Shown one piece after another: positions 18,185 to 30,146 of a stretch of 64,000 nucleotides of DNA (position 1 is its first letter; every line of letters begins with the position of its first letter). The translations under genes were made by a program, and so were the position numbers. Origin of the DNA: Xanthomonas campestris pv. badrii (lineage in GTDB: Bacteria; Pseudomonadota; Gammaproteobacteria; Xanthomonadales; Xanthomonadaceae); the NCBI RefSeq assembly GCF_012848175.1, contig NZ_CP051651.1:2852001-2916000 (forward strand). Reading direction: 5' to 3'. The notes under the pieces were generated by a model. That model ran no database searches. It worked only from the letters and a program-made list of their open reading frames with translations, and was not told where the DNA came from.

Positions 18185-19854
18185 CAGCCGCACGCGCACG
18201 GGTCTGGCTGGGGAATGGAGCGTTGCTGCTTGCCCTTGCCGCAATCGCTGCATGGCTTGCCAGCCTGCACCAGGGCGCATGGTGGAGCGCGCCGACGCCG
18301 CAGCGCTGGCAGTGGGCAGCACTGGGCATGACCCTGTATGCCGCGGTCTGCGCTGCCATTTTTATCCGTAACCGCCAGCGGGCCGGCGTGTCTAACGCAG
18401 ACAGCAGCGGCATGCTCATCGCCTGGGCCAGCCAGACCGGATTCGCCCGCGAGCTTGCCGAGCGCAGCGCGGCCGCGCTGCAAACCGCCGGCCTCGCTGC
18501 GCATGCACTGCCACTGGACGCGGTGGATGCCGATTTACTCGCCCGCGTGCCGCGCCTGCTGTGCATCGTCAGCACCACCGGCGAAGGCGATGCACCGGAT
18601 CATGCACAGGCGGCCGAGCGCCATTGGCTTGCCGGCAATGCGCAGGACCTGGCTGCCGTGCACTACGCGGTCCTGGCATTGGGCGACCGCCGCTACACGC
18701 AGTTCTGCGCGTTCGGCCGTCGCATCGACGCCGGCCTGCAAGCACGCGGTGGCACGCGCCTGTTCGAGCGCATCGAGGTCGACAATGCCGACCCACGCGC
18801 CTTGCTGCACTGGCAGCAACGGCTGGCAGAACTCACACCGGCACTGGCGAGCCAGCCAGCGTGGAGTGTGCCGACCTATGCGACCTGGCAGCTGCGCGAG
18901 CGTGTCCATGTCAACCCTGGCAGTGCCGGTGCACCGATCCATCGGCTGCGGCTCGTGCCCCGCGACGGCGCGCTACCGCCGTGGAGCGCTGGCGACATCG
19001 CCGAGATCGCCCCGCACAACGCGCCTGCGCAGGTGGAGGACTGGTTGCAGCGGCACCGCTGCGATGGCGCGCAGAGAGTCGATGGCCGGGCGTTGCGCGA
19101 CTGGCTCGCGGGCGCGCAGCTGCCTGCAGATGCAGACGCAAGTGCGGATGCATGTGCAGATCCAGCTGCATGCACGGAGGCAGACGCGAAATCGGATACA
19201 GCGATACCACCTGCAGGGCTGGCGGCGATGGTGCGTCACCTGGTCGCGCTGCCGCATCGTGAGTATTCGCTGGCATCGATCAGCGAAGAAGGACATGCCG
19301 AACTGCTGATCCGCCAGCATCTGCATGACGATGGACGGTTGGGGATCGGCAGCGGTTGGCTGTGCGTCCATGCACCTGTCGGTGCCGCCATCGCATTGCG
19401 ATTGCGCAGCAACCCGGGGTTCCATCCACCCGCGCCTGAACGCCCCATGCTGCTGATCGGCAATGGCACCGGCATCGCCGGATTGCGCGCACATCTGCGC
19501 GCGCGCATCGCCGCCGGCGCACGCGACAATTGGCTGATCTTCGGCGAACGCAATGCCGCACACGATGCGTTGTACGCCAACGAGCTGCAGCAATGGCAAC
19601 AGCATGGCTGGATTGCGCGCATGGACCTGGTGTATTCGCGCGACCCCGCCTCCCCAGCACGTTACGTGCAGCACGCGCTTGCCGCCGCGGCCGAGACCCT
19701 GCGCGAATGGATCGACCGCGGCGCCTGCATCTATCTCTGCGGCAGCCTGCGCGGCATGGCGCCGGAAGTGGACCGCAGCCTCGACACCATTCTGGGCCAG
19801 GCGACCAGGCAGGAGTTGCTGCAAAACGGGCGCTACCGGCGCGACGTGTACTGA
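18181..19854 (+). CDS. Membrane-anchored flavodoxin/NADPH flavoreductase (CysJ-like)
   Basis: A 557-residue protein with two N-terminal membrane helices (about 8-28 and 45-63) followed by a diflavin reductase. The flavodoxin domain binds FMN through SQTG (84-87) and STTGEGD. The FAD domain has REYSLAS, and the NADPH domain has IGNGTGIAGLRAHL and ends YLCGSLRGMAPEV, as in sulfite reductase flavoprotein and P450 reductase. It should move electrons from cytoplasmic NADPH to a membrane partner, here probably the PepSY protein. An Asp/Ala-rich stretch (about 318-342) interrupts the FAD domain and is encoded by degenerate hexamers. Confidence 0.88.
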   Translation: MTAARARVWLGNGALLLALAAIAAWLASLHQGAWWSAPTPQRWQWAALGMTLYAAVCAAIFIRNRQRAGVSNADSSGMLIAWASQTGFARELAERSAAALQTAGLAAHALPLDAVDADLLARVPRLLCIVSTTGEGDAPDHAQAAERHWLAGNAQDLAAVHYAVLALGDRRYTQFCAFGRRIDAGLQARGGTRLFERIEVDNADPRALLHWQQRLAELTPALASQPAWSVPTYATWQLRERVHVNPGSAGAPIHRLRLVPRDGALPPWSAGDIAEIAPHNAPAQVEDWLQRHRCDGAQRVDGRALRDWLAGAQLPADADASADACADPAACTEADAKSDTAIPPAGLAAMVRHLVALPHREYSLASISEEGHAELLIRQHLHDDGRLGIGSGWLCVHAPVGAAIALRLRSNPGFHPPAPERPMLLIGNGTGIAGLRAHLRARIAAGARDNWLIFGERNAAHDALYANELQQWQQHGWIARMDLVYSRDPASPARYVQHALAAAAETLREWIDRGACIYLCGSLRGMAPEVDRSLDTILGQATRQELLQNGRYRRDVY

Positions 19855-20112
19855 GCGGACGCGGCCAGATTTCAGGCAGGTGTCATGATCAAACAGCGGT
19901 TTTGCCGGGATCTCTCTCGGGGTTGCAGCCACGCGCCCTGCATGATTTTTATGTCACCGTTCAAGAGCTGCTACTGCCAATGTCTTGATGCAGACCAAGA
20001 GCAGCCCGCAAGGCGACTGCGCGGTACGCCAGGCATGCACGGCCGGCAATCGGAAACCTCACCACCATGCCTGCACGTCGGCTACCGTGCGCTCCACCCT
20101 GACGACGGCCTG

Positions 20113-20970
20113 CTACGCTTTATCAGCCGCACTCACCCGGATCGCCAGCAATTCACCGCCGCCATCCAGCACGTAACGGGTCCGTGTCGACGCACTCAAC
20201 CAGGCGGTATCGCCGGCCGCCAGGGACGGCAGGCCACTCTCGCGCCCGAAGCTGGCCTGCCCGGCAAGCAGATGGATCGCCCAGGCAGTGCCAGGGTCGG
20301 CGAAGAACAGCATGGTGCCGACCAACGGCCGATGCAGCAGCTCGGCCTGCAGCACATCGCGTCGCCACATCAGATTGAAATCCTGCGTCGGCCCGTCCAG
20401 CAACACCGCGCTTACCGCAGCTTCGCCGGCAAATCGCACGCGTTGATAGGGCGGCATTAACTCGACGCAACGCCCAACCCGCGCAGGGCTTGCGAGAAGA
20501 TGCTCGGCGCCGCTCGATCTTCCCCCGGTGCCAGCATGTTGGCCGGCATTCGCTGCGCCAGTCGCATCCAGACGACCAACTTTCCCGTCACCTGCACCAG
20601 TATCGGTATCAGTGTCGGTGTCGGTGTCGATGTAAGTGTCGGTGCTGGAGTTCGTGTCGGTGTCGGCATCGACAGCAGCGTCGACATCGGCCTTGACGCT
20701 GGTATGTGCATCGACATCCACATTGCCAACGCCATTGCCGAACTGCAGACGCATGCCACTGCCCCGCAGCAGCACCAGCTCACGATCGATGCCAGGAAAT
20801 GCGGAGAACGCGGCATCCTGCTCGATCTCGGCGATCGACAGACGCAGCGCCCATCTTTCCGCATCGCCCAGACGCAGGATCTCGCGCGTCCAGCCCAATT
20901 GATTGCGCCACCGCTCGCGGCGGTAGTCGGTGGCCGGAATCACCCGGCTGCTCAGGTCTGTTAGCTGCAT
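20113..20970 (-). CDS. HutD/Ves family protein with a repetitive acidic insert
   Basis: A 285-residue cupin-like protein of the HutD/Ves family, recognised from the N-terminal WRNQLGWTREI and the later MPPYQRVRFAGE and DFNLMWRR motifs. Normal members are about 190 residues. The extra length is a single insert (about residues 80-165) between two strands of the fold, with an Asp/Thr/Val-rich core (about 83-125) made of near-perfect DT and DVDA dipeptide repeats, then an Ala/Gly-rich part. The fold motifs on both sides are intact, so the insert probably loops out. Function in the family is unsettled (histidine-utilisation linked or cold-shock Ves). It is convergent with the flavoreductase gene. 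Confidence 0.8.
   Translation of the reverse strand: MQLTDLSSRVIPATDYRRERWRNQLGWTREILRLGDAERWALRLSIAEIEQDAAFSAFPGIDRELVLLRGSGMRLQFGNGVGNVDVDAHTSVKADVDAAVDADTDTNSSTDTYIDTDTDTDTDTGAGDGKVGRLDATGAANAGQHAGTGGRSSGAEHLLASPARVGRCVELMPPYQRVRFAGEAAVSAVLLDGPTQDFNLMWRRDVLQAELLHRPLVGTMLFFADPGTAWAIHLLAGQASFGRESGLPSLAAGDTAWLSASTRTRYVLDGGGELLAIRVSAADKA
20596..20724. repeat. Hexanucleotide-type repeat inside the HutD gene
   Basis: Degenerate copies of a 6-bp unit of the form GTCGGT/GTCGAT/GTATCG run through about 130 bp, in frame with the HutD coding sequence, and yield Asp-Thr and Asp-Val dipeptide runs. Because the unit is a multiple of three, length changes would not shift the frame. Confidence 0.75.
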
Positions 20971-21382
20971 CGGTGCATTGTGCCCGAAGCGTCATACCCA
21001 GCGCGGCCTGATCCCGGCTACGTGCACGCTGCCGTTTGCCGTTTGCCGTTTGCCGTTTGCCCGAGCATTCAACACGGCCATGCCATCAGAATCCACGCGG
21101 CCGCGGCAGCATGGAGGCGAAGGCGCCCGCAGCGCATCGATGTCTCGCGTGGGCAGGTTTCACGCGCCACTGTCCGTGCGCCATCGAGTGCCTTCCACTA
21201 CGGCAGCATTGCGCTGCGCCCCGGCCCAGATCCGCCCAACGAAAAACGCCCGGCTGCACATCCAAGTGCAACACCGGGCGATTCCACGTCCTTGTCGGCT
21301 TCCAGCCATCCCCCGGACATCCTGTCCAGTTAGGTTGCGGCCACGCATCCTCGCGTCGAACCGTATCTCGGATCCCTTCCCC
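20971..21382. other. Intergenic region with a CGTTTGC tandem repeat
   Basis: No gene is seen. At 21031-21061 a 7-bp unit (GCCGTTT) is repeated four times in tandem plus three bases. The rest is ordinary GC-rich sequence downstream of the ComEA-like gene and upstream of the HutD gene, both of which are on the minus strand. Confidence 0.55.
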
Positions 21383-21715
21383 TTAACGCCGTCCCACCGG
21401 TTTCACCGCCGCCCCCTTGGCAGCCTTCTTGGCAGGCGCCATCGTGGCCCCCACTTCGATCAGGTCGCGATTCCGTTCGACCGTCTTGAGTCCGATGCCC
21501 TTGACCAGTGCCAGTTCCTCGGCACTTTTGAAGGGACCGTTCGCCTGGCGGTGCTCGACGATTGCCTCGGCTTTTGATCGCCCGACATTCGTCAGCACCT
21601 TGTCCAATTCCTCAGCAGACGCGGTGTTGATATCGACCTTTTCAAGCGCGTACGCATTCGAGGACAACAACAACGCCAGTAGCAGGGACTTCAGGACTAC
21701 GGTAAATGACTTCAT
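21383..21715 (-). CDS. ComEA-like helix-hairpin-helix DNA-binding protein
   Basis: A 110-residue exported protein: signal peptide 1-23 (cleavage near AYA-L), then a ComEA-type domain with the start VDINTASAEEL and two HhH motifs (VLTNVGRSKAEAIVEHR and LALVKGIGLKTVERNR), and a short basic Ala/Lys tail. ComEA proteins bind incoming double-stranded DNA in the periplasm during transformation. The ATG at 21715 was chosen because it creates the signal peptide; the frame extends to 21790 without homology. It is a stand-alone gene divergent from the M20 peptidase gene. Confidence 0.88.
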   Translation of the reverse strand: MKSFTVVLKSLLLALLLSSNAYALEKVDINTASAEELDKVLTNVGRSKAEAIVEHRQANGPFKSAEELALVKGIGLKTVERNRDLIEVGATMAPAKKAAKGAAVKPVGRR

Positions 21716-21914
21716 TGCAACGCTCCTTGTGGCTTGGGTGATGGTCCTAGCCAGCATTCCTGCCGGCGGAGCCAGTGTCCCGCGCCACATGCAGCAATCC
21801 TATCGCCAACGAACTTTTCACACAGCCGGTGAACTGCGCGCCGCCTTGTAGGGAAATCCCTACCCCATGTCACCGGCGTAGAATGGGCTGCTACGTCACG
21901 CATTCGGAGCCTCC

Positions 21915-23408
21915 ATGGACAGCGCCAAGATCGACCAATTCATCAGCGACACCTGGGACCGCGAGATCGTCCCGCAACTGGTCGATTACATCCGTATCCC
22001 CAACAAGTCGCCGATGTTCGACGCCGACTGGGTGGCCAATGGCTACATGGAGCAGGCCGTGACCCTGATGGAAACCTGGGCGCGGGCGCAGGCCATCGAC
22101 GGCATGCAGGTCGAGGTGGTGCGACTGGAAGGCCGCACGCCGTTGATCTTCATCGAGATTCCGGCCACCGGCGCCGAGTCCGGCGACGACACCGTGCTGT
22201 TGTACGGGCACCTGGACAAGCAGCCGGAGATGACCGGCTGGGATGCCGACCTCGGCCCCTGGGAGCCGGTGTTGCGCGAGGACAAGTTGTACGGCCGCGG
22301 TGGCGCCGACGACGGCTATGCGATCTTCGGTTCGCTGGCCGCGATCCTGGCGCTGCGTACCCAGGGCCTGCCGCATGCGCGTTGCGTGGTGCTGATCGAA
22401 GCCTGCGAAGAGTCCGGCAGCTACGATTTGCCGGCCTATGTGGATCATCTGGCCCAGCGCATCGGCAAGCCGTCGCTGGTGGTCTGCCTGGATTCGGGCT
22501 GCGGCAACTATGAACAGCTGTGGTGCACCACCTCGTTGCGCGGCCTGACCGGCGGCAACCTCAGCGTGAAGGTGCTGGAAGAAGGCGTGCATTCCGGCGA
22601 TGCCTCCGGCGTGGTGCCGTCCAGCTTCCGCCTGCTGCGCCAGCTGCTGTCGCGCATCGAAGACGAAACCACCGGCCGCATCCTGCTCGACGGCCTGCAT
22701 GTGGAGGTGCCCTCCGAACGGCTGACCCAGGCCAAGGCGGCCGCCGCGACGCTGGATACCGCGATCTTCGACAAGTTCCCGATGGCCGATGGGCTGGTAC
22801 CGATGCATGAGGATCTGACCGAGCTGGTGTTGAACCGGACCTGGCGCCCGGCGCTGTCGATCACCGGGGTGGATGGCATGCCGCCACTGGCCTCGGCCGG
22901 CAATGTGCTGCGCCCGCACACCGCGGTGAAGCTCTCGCTGCGGTTGCCGCCGACCGCCGACGGCAAGGCCTGCGGCGAACTGCTCAAGGCCGCCCTGCTG
23001 CGCGACCCACCCAATGGCGCGCAGGTGAGCCTGGAGCTGGAAAAGGCCTCGTCCGGGTGGAATGCACCGGAGATGGCACCGTGGCTGACAAAGGCCATCG
23101 ACGACGCCAGCCAGGCGTTCTTCGGCAAGCCGGCGATGTACATGGGCGAAGGCGGCTCGATCCCGTTCATGGGCATGCTCGGCGAAAAGTTCCCGGGCGC
23201 GCAGTTCATGATCACCGGCGTGCTGGGGCCGCATTCCAATGCGCATGGGCCGAACGAGTTCCTGCACATCCCGATGGGCAAGCGGGTGACTGCCTGTGTC
23301 TCGAAGGTGATCGCCGAGCATCACGCCGCCTGCCTGCGCGGGGAGACCAGCGGCGCGCCGGTGGCTGCCGATAGCGGTACCCGGCATGGTGGGCACGGCT
23401 GCTGCTGA
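21915..23408 (+). CDS. M20 family metallopeptidase (dipeptidase)
   Basis: This 497-residue cytoplasmic di-zinc peptidase belongs to the M20 dipeptidase/carnosinase-like group. Metal ligands are H99-x-D101 (LYGHLDKQ), D132 (GRGGADDGY), the catalytic Glu pair E165-E166 (CEESGSYD), and a late His in HSNAHGPNE. A lid/dimerisation domain occupies about residues 215-380. Length and motif spacing are normal for the group. No neighbour suggests a specific pathway; peptide turnover is likely. The C-terminus ends in an unusual GGHGCC. Confidence 0.9.
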   Translation: MDSAKIDQFISDTWDREIVPQLVDYIRIPNKSPMFDADWVANGYMEQAVTLMETWARAQAIDGMQVEVVRLEGRTPLIFIEIPATGAESGDDTVLLYGHLDKQPEMTGWDADLGPWEPVLREDKLYGRGGADDGYAIFGSLAAILALRTQGLPHARCVVLIEACEESGSYDLPAYVDHLAQRIGKPSLVVCLDSGCGNYEQLWCTTSLRGLTGGNLSVKVLEEGVHSGDASGVVPSSFRLLRQLLSRIEDETTGRILLDGLHVEVPSERLTQAKAAAATLDTAIFDKFPMADGLVPMHEDLTELVLNRTWRPALSITGVDGMPPLASAGNVLRPHTAVKLSLRLPPTADGKACGELLKAALLRDPPNGAQVSLELEKASSGWNAPEMAPWLTKAIDDASQAFFGKPAMYMGEGGSIPFMGMLGEKFPGAQFMITGVLGPHSNAHGPNEFLHIPMGKRVTACVSKVIAEHHAACLRGETSGAPVAADSGTRHGGHGCC

Positions 23409-23824
23409 GCCCTGGGGTTGGCCCTTGCCTGCGGTTGGGTGCGAGGGCGAAAGGTCAGCGGTTTGGATTGTCTAGCCGACGTACCCCTATCTCCACACCC
23501 CGTACCCTCACCCCAACCCCCGCTCCGCGCCCCGGCCCGCGCCAGCAGCGCGGGCGCTCCAAGGCACGCGCGCCAGTGGCGCACAAGCTGCGCCTTATCG
23601 CCCCGCCGGGAGAGGGGCTTTTGTCGACGCAGTTGCGATAGCCAGTCTCGCCGACGACTTCCGTGTCTCCATTCAGTGCCTCGCGGCCTCCCATCCGGAT
23701 GTCGCGCGGCGCGAACAACAGCTTGTTGCACGTGCTCGATCAAAGTCGCCAGCGTTGCGCGCGCAACGCGGGTGGACCGCATCCGAAATGCTAGTCTGCC
23801 GATCCCGTTCGCTCTGGTGCTGCG
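23409..23824. repeat. Intergenic region with a dispersed repeat copy
   Basis: No gene is seen in these 416 bp. Around 23500-23632 is a copy of the same repeat family as at 5886 and 9436, recognisable from CCCTCACCCCAACCCC and the right end CCGGGAGAGGGGCTT, with a GC-rich insert of about 80 bp in its middle. The remaining sequence up to 23824 may hold the promoter of the small membrane protein gene. Confidence 0.6.
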
Positions 23825-26013
<2,189 letters not shown>

Positions 26014-26702
26014 CGCCCCCGCTACCACCCGCCGCAGAAACGGCACGGTGATGCGGCGCTTGGCCGCCAGGGATTCGCGATCCAGCCGATCCAGCAAGGC
26101 CACCAGGCCGGCCAGTTCGCGCTCGCTGTGGGTGAGCAGCCAGTCGATCGCCGCGTCGTCCAGCGCCAGACCGCGTCGCTGCGCCCGATCGCGCAGCACC
26201 GCCGCGCGTGCCGCGTCGTCGAGCACCGGTAATCCGATGCGGATGCACTGCGACAGCCGCGACCGCAGGTCGGGGAGCACCAGCGCCAGCCCATCGGGCA
26301 TCTGCCGCGCGGTATAGAGCAAGGTACTGCCGGCCGCGCGTGCGCGGTTGTGGAAATCGAACAGGGCAACTTCGTCGTCGCGTTGCCCGGCGATGCTGTC
26401 TACGCCGTCCAGCGCCACCAGGCTGCGCCCTTCCAGTGCTTCAAGCGCATCGCACAGGCGGCCGGCAGCAGCCTGCAGCGGCAGGTACGCCGGCGAGCGC
26501 CCGGCCTGCTCGGCCGCCGCGCACATCGCCAGGGCCAGGTGGGTCTTGCCGGTGCCGGCAGGACCGGCCAGGTAGAGCCAATCGCCCGCCTGCCCGGAGG
26601 CCAGGGCCTGCAACTGGGCGAGCAGGCCCTCGGGCGCGGCGATATAACTGTCGAAGCGCTGGTCGGGCGGCGCACGCAACGCCAGCGGCAACTGGGGGAC
26701 GC

Positions 26703-27869
26703 TCACAACCGATCAGCGTCCTTGGTCGGGTCGATGATGACGCTGCGTTCGGGCGTGGACTGCAGCACGATGCCGGCCCGCTCGCCCGCGTACAGATCGC
26801 TGCGGGTGTATTGCTCGTGCGCGTAGCGCAGCAATACGTTGGCCACCGCCGCCACTGGCAGCGCCAGCAGCATGCCCAGAAAGCCGAACAACTGGCCGCC
26901 CGCCATCACCGCGAAGATCACCGCCACCGGATGCAGGCCGATCTTGTCACCGACGATGCGCGGGGTGAGCACGTAGCTTTCAAGCAACTGGCCAACGGTG
27001 AACACCACGCCCACGCCGATCAGCAGCTTCAGGTCCAGGCCCTGCGCCTGCACGATGGCTGCCAGCAGCGCGAGCACGATGCCGGTAGTGGCGCCCAGGT
27101 ACGGGATGAAGCTGATGAAGCCGGCGATGATGCCGATCAACAGCCCCAGATTGAGCCCGATGATGGACAGGCCGGTGGCATAGATCGCCCCCAGCGCCAG
27201 CATCACCAGGAACTGGCCGCGGATGAAGCCGCCGAGCACGTCGTTGGATTCCAGCGCCAGCCGGCTCACGGTACCGATATAGGCGCGCGGGATGACCGCC
27301 GCCACCCGCTCCACCAGCCGGTCCCAGTCGCGCAGGAAGTAAAACGCCAGGATCGGCAGCAGCGCCAGGTTGATCACCCAGGTCACCATCGCAAAGCCGG
27401 AGCGCGAGACGTAGCCGAAGAAGGTCTTGGCAGCGCCGCCGGCCTGTTCCCAATGGCTGCGGATCCAGTCGATCAGGCGCTCCGGGTCCAGCCAGGCCAT
27501 CAGCTGCACGCCGGTCTTGGCCTCCAGCCAGGGAATGGCGGTGCCGATCGCCCAGTTACGCATCTGCGGCAAGGCGTCGATCAGGGTCATGATCTGGCGT
27601 TCGATCATCGGCACCAGGATCATCAGCGCCAGCACGAACAGCAGCGTCGCCAGCACGAACACCAGCGCCACCGCCATGTTGCGCGAGCGCCCGGCACGTT
27701 CGATGCGATCCACCAGCGGGTCGCCCAGCCAGGCCAGCAGCAGCGCCAGCACGAACGGGGTCAGGATCGGCGCCAGCAGCGAGACCACCCACAGCACGCC
27801 GACGATCACCGCCGCCCATTTGAGGCGACGCAAGAAGATGGCGATTTCGGCTTCGGGGCTCAGGGTCAT
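26703..27869 (-). CDS. PerM/AI-2E family transporter
   Basis: A 388-residue polytopic inner-membrane protein with about eight helices: two near the N-terminus (19-50), one at 66-88 after a PLVDRIERAGRSR loop, and a cluster from 155 to 345. This is the AI-2E exporter (TqsA/PerM) family pattern, with the conserved VGDKIGLHPVAVIFAVMAGG segment near 295-315. Substrates in the family differ (AI-2, ions), so the role here is open. It overlaps both hda and the DUF2066 gene by 4 bp, forming one operon. Confidence 0.88.
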   Translation of the reverse strand: MTLSPEAEIAIFLRRLKWAAVIVGVLWVVSLLAPILTPFVLALLLAWLGDPLVDRIERAGRSRNMAVALVFVLATLLFVLALMILVPMIERQIMTLIDALPQMRNWAIGTAIPWLEAKTGVQLMAWLDPERLIDWIRSHWEQAGGAAKTFFGYVSRSGFAMVTWVINLALLPILAFYFLRDWDRLVERVAAVIPRAYIGTVSRLALESNDVLGGFIRGQFLVMLALGAIYATGLSIIGLNLGLLIGIIAGFISFIPYLGATTGIVLALLAAIVQAQGLDLKLLIGVGVVFTVGQLLESYVLTPRIVGDKIGLHPVAVIFAVMAGGQLFGFLGMLLALPVAAVANVLLRYAHEQYTRSDLYAGERAGIVLQSTPERSVIIDPTKDADRL

Positions 27870-28978
27870 TTCAGGCGGTACTCGGCGTGCTCGTTGTCGA
27901 GAATGATCGGGCCCTCGGTCGGGACCGATACCGAGACCAGGGGACTATTGTCACCGAGCATACGGTTGAGCCCGGAAATGCCCGTGAGCAGTTCCAGGTC
28001 CACTTCCATGCGATCGCCATTGGCGCTGACCGGGCGGATGCTGCGCACCACCGACACGCCCTGTAGGGCAGCGGCCACGCGCAGATAGTCGTCGGCGCTG
28101 TGGATCCCGGTGATCACCGCGCGATACACGCCCGGCACGCCCGAATCCACCCGCTTGGCGTAACGCTTGACCAGTGCGTCGGCGGCGCCATCGGCGCCGG
28201 CGGCCATCGCGCGGCGGGCATCGCCATCGCTGCTGGTCCAGCTGGACAGCACGTTGCCGTTGTCCACGAACACCCAATCGGCGGTCCAGCCGGCCCCGCT
28301 GCGGTAGAGCTTGCCGATCAGCTGCATCGGCGGGCTGTACTTGGCCGAGGCGCGCGACACCGCAGCGGTGTCCTTGCGCCAGATCGCGCCGGCCAGCACC
28401 TGCTCGGCAGCCGCGCCGCCGGGCAGCCCGAGCCGGTAGCCGCGCTCGATGGCGCGGTCGAGCACGCTGCGCGCAGCGTTGGCCTGCGCCACGCCCACCA
28501 GGCGCGGGCCGCTGCCATCGTCGATGGCCAGCCACAGCACCGGCTTGGGGCGCGGCAATGGCCACACCGGCAAGCCCAGCGCGGCGATCAGGCCATCCAC
28601 GTCCGATTGCCGGAACCGTGCAACCAGGGTCGTGCGGAAGGTGGGCGCGCCCGTGCGCGACGTGCCTTGGTCCTGGCGGTAGTCGTAGTGTTCGACGTAA
28701 TTGGGCGCGTTACGCAGCGCCTGCGGCACGCCGGGGCGGCTCATGACGCTGCGGTCGCCGGAGACCTTGCCCAGCACCGCGCCCAGCGCGCGGGCCAGGG
28801 CACCGGGGCGATCGGACTCGCTCTGGCTGTTGACCGGCACTTCGGCATCGTAGGCGCTCTGCGCCTTGGCGACATCGCCTTCGGTACGCAGGTCTGCCTG
28901 CGCAAAGGCCGGAACCACAGGCATGGCGACCACGAGGGCGAGAAAGAAAACGAGACTGCGGCGCATCGACGGTTCCAT
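27866..28978 (-). CDS. DUF2066 domain exported protein
   Basis: A 370-residue protein with a signal peptide (hydrophobic 8-24, cleavage near AFA-Q). The DUF2066 region covers the mature N-terminal half (YDAEVPVNSQSESDR, then GDRSVMSRPGVPQAL) and is followed by a second domain ending in EHAEYRLK. The family is found in gamma-proteobacteria next to perM-hda and opposite purM, as here, but no function is assigned. The start at 28978 was preferred; the next ATG at 28966 would still leave a signal peptide. It overlaps perM by 4 bp. Confidence 0.8.
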   Translation of the reverse strand: MEPSMRRSLVFFLALVVAMPVVPAFAQADLRTEGDVAKAQSAYDAEVPVNSQSESDRPGALARALGAVLGKVSGDRSVMSRPGVPQALRNAPNYVEHYDYRQDQGTSRTGAPTFRTTLVARFRQSDVDGLIAALGLPVWPLPRPKPVLWLAIDDGSGPRLVGVAQANAARSVLDRAIERGYRLGLPGGAAAEQVLAGAIWRKDTAAVSRASAKYSPPMQLIGKLYRSGAGWTADWVFVDNGNVLSSWTSSDGDARRAMAAGADGAADALVKRYAKRVDSGVPGVYRAVITGIHSADDYLRVAAALQGVSVVRSIRPVSANGDRMEVDLELLTGISGLNRMLGDNSPLVSVSVPTEGPIILDNEHAEYRLK

Positions 28979-29108
28979 GGCGTAAGCGTATCCGGGTGAA
29001 TTGTTGCCCGAATGGGGCGCTAGCGCCAACGTGGCTGTTAAAATCGCCGCCTTTACTGCCGAGCCACCCACGCCCGTGACCAGCCCAACGCCTTCCACTC
29101 CCTCGCCC

Positions 29109-30134
29109 ATGACTTACCGCGATGCGGGTGTCGACATCGATGCCGGCAATGCCCTGGTCGAACGCATCAAGCCGCTGGTCAAGCGCAGCTTCCGGCCAGA
29201 GGTGATGGGCGGCCTGGGCGGGTTCGGCGCCTTGTTCGACCTGTCGGGTAAATATAAGGAACCGGTGCTGGTGTCCGGCACCGACGGCGTGGGCACCAAG
29301 CTCAAGCTGGCTCAGCAGCTGGGCCGGCACGACACCATCGGCATCGACCTGGTCGGCATGTGCGTCAACGACGTGCTGGTGCAGGGCGCCGAGCCGCTGT
29401 TCTTCCTGGACTACTTCGCCACCGGCAAGCTGGATGTGGACACCGCCGCGGCCGTGGTGGGCGGCATCGCGCGTGGCTGCGAGCTCTCCGGTTGCGCGCT
29501 GATCGGCGGCGAAACTGCCGAAATGCCGGACATGTACCCGCCTGGCGAATACGACCTGGCCGGCTTCACCGTGGGTGCGGTGGAAAAATCGCAGCTGCTG
29601 GATGGCGCGCAGGTGCGCGCCGGCGACGTGCTGATCGGCATCGCCTCGTCCGGCCCGCATTCGAATGGCTATTCGTTGATCCGCAAGATCTACGAGCGTG
29701 CCGGCGCCCCGGCCGAGCATGTGCTGGACGATGGCAGCAAGCTGATCGACGCACTGATGGCGCCGACCGCGCTGTACGTCAAGCCGGTGCTGGCTCTGCT
29801 CAAGGCGCATGGCGAGGCGATCCACGCCATGGCCCACATCACCGGCGGCGGGTTGACCGAAAACATCATCCGCGTTGTTCCGGACGGGCTGGGCCTGGAC
29901 ATCGATGCCACCGCCTGGACGCTGCCGCCGGTCTTCGCCTGGCTGCAGCGCGAGGGCGCGGTGGCCGATGCTGAAATGTGGCGCACCTTCAACTGCGGCA
30001 TTGGCTTCGTGCTGATCGCCTCGCCCGAGCAGGCCGCCACGCTGGAGCAGGCGCTGGATGCGCAGTCGCTGGCGCACTGGCGTATCGGCCAGGTGGTCAG
30101 CGCGCAGGGCGACGAACGCGTGCGGATCGGCTGA
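29109..30134 (+). CDS. purM: Phosphoribosylformylglycinamidine cyclo-ligase PurM
   Basis: PurM (341 residues) closes the imidazole ring to make aminoimidazole ribonucleotide in purine synthesis. Family marks include [14 protein letters not shown] at the start, the [12 protein letters not shown] nucleotide region, GGETAEMP, and [11 protein letters not shown], all intact. The ATG at 29109 matches the conserved N-terminus; an upstream in-frame GTG would add a Pro/Ser-rich stretch. It is divergent from the DUF2066-perM-hda operon with 130 bp between starts, and purN follows after two small genes. Confidence 0.96.
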   Translation: MTYRDAGVDIDAGNALVERIKPLVKRSFRPEVMGGLGGFGALFDLSGKYKEPVLVSGTDGVGTKLKLAQQLGRHDTIGIDLVGMCVNDVLVQGAEPLFFLDYFATGKLDVDTAAAVVGGIARGCELSGCALIGGETAEMPDMYPPGEYDLAGFTVGAVEKSQLLDGAQVRAGDVLIGIASSGPHSNGYSLIRKIYERAGAPAEHVLDDGSKLIDALMAPTALYVKPVLALLKAHGEAIHAMAHITGGGLTENIIRVVPDGLGLDIDATAWTLPPVFAWLQREGAVADAEMWRTFNCGIGFVLIASPEQAATLEQALDAQSLAHWRIGQVVSAQGDERVRIG

Positions 30135-30146
30135 GAGAAGACCTGC

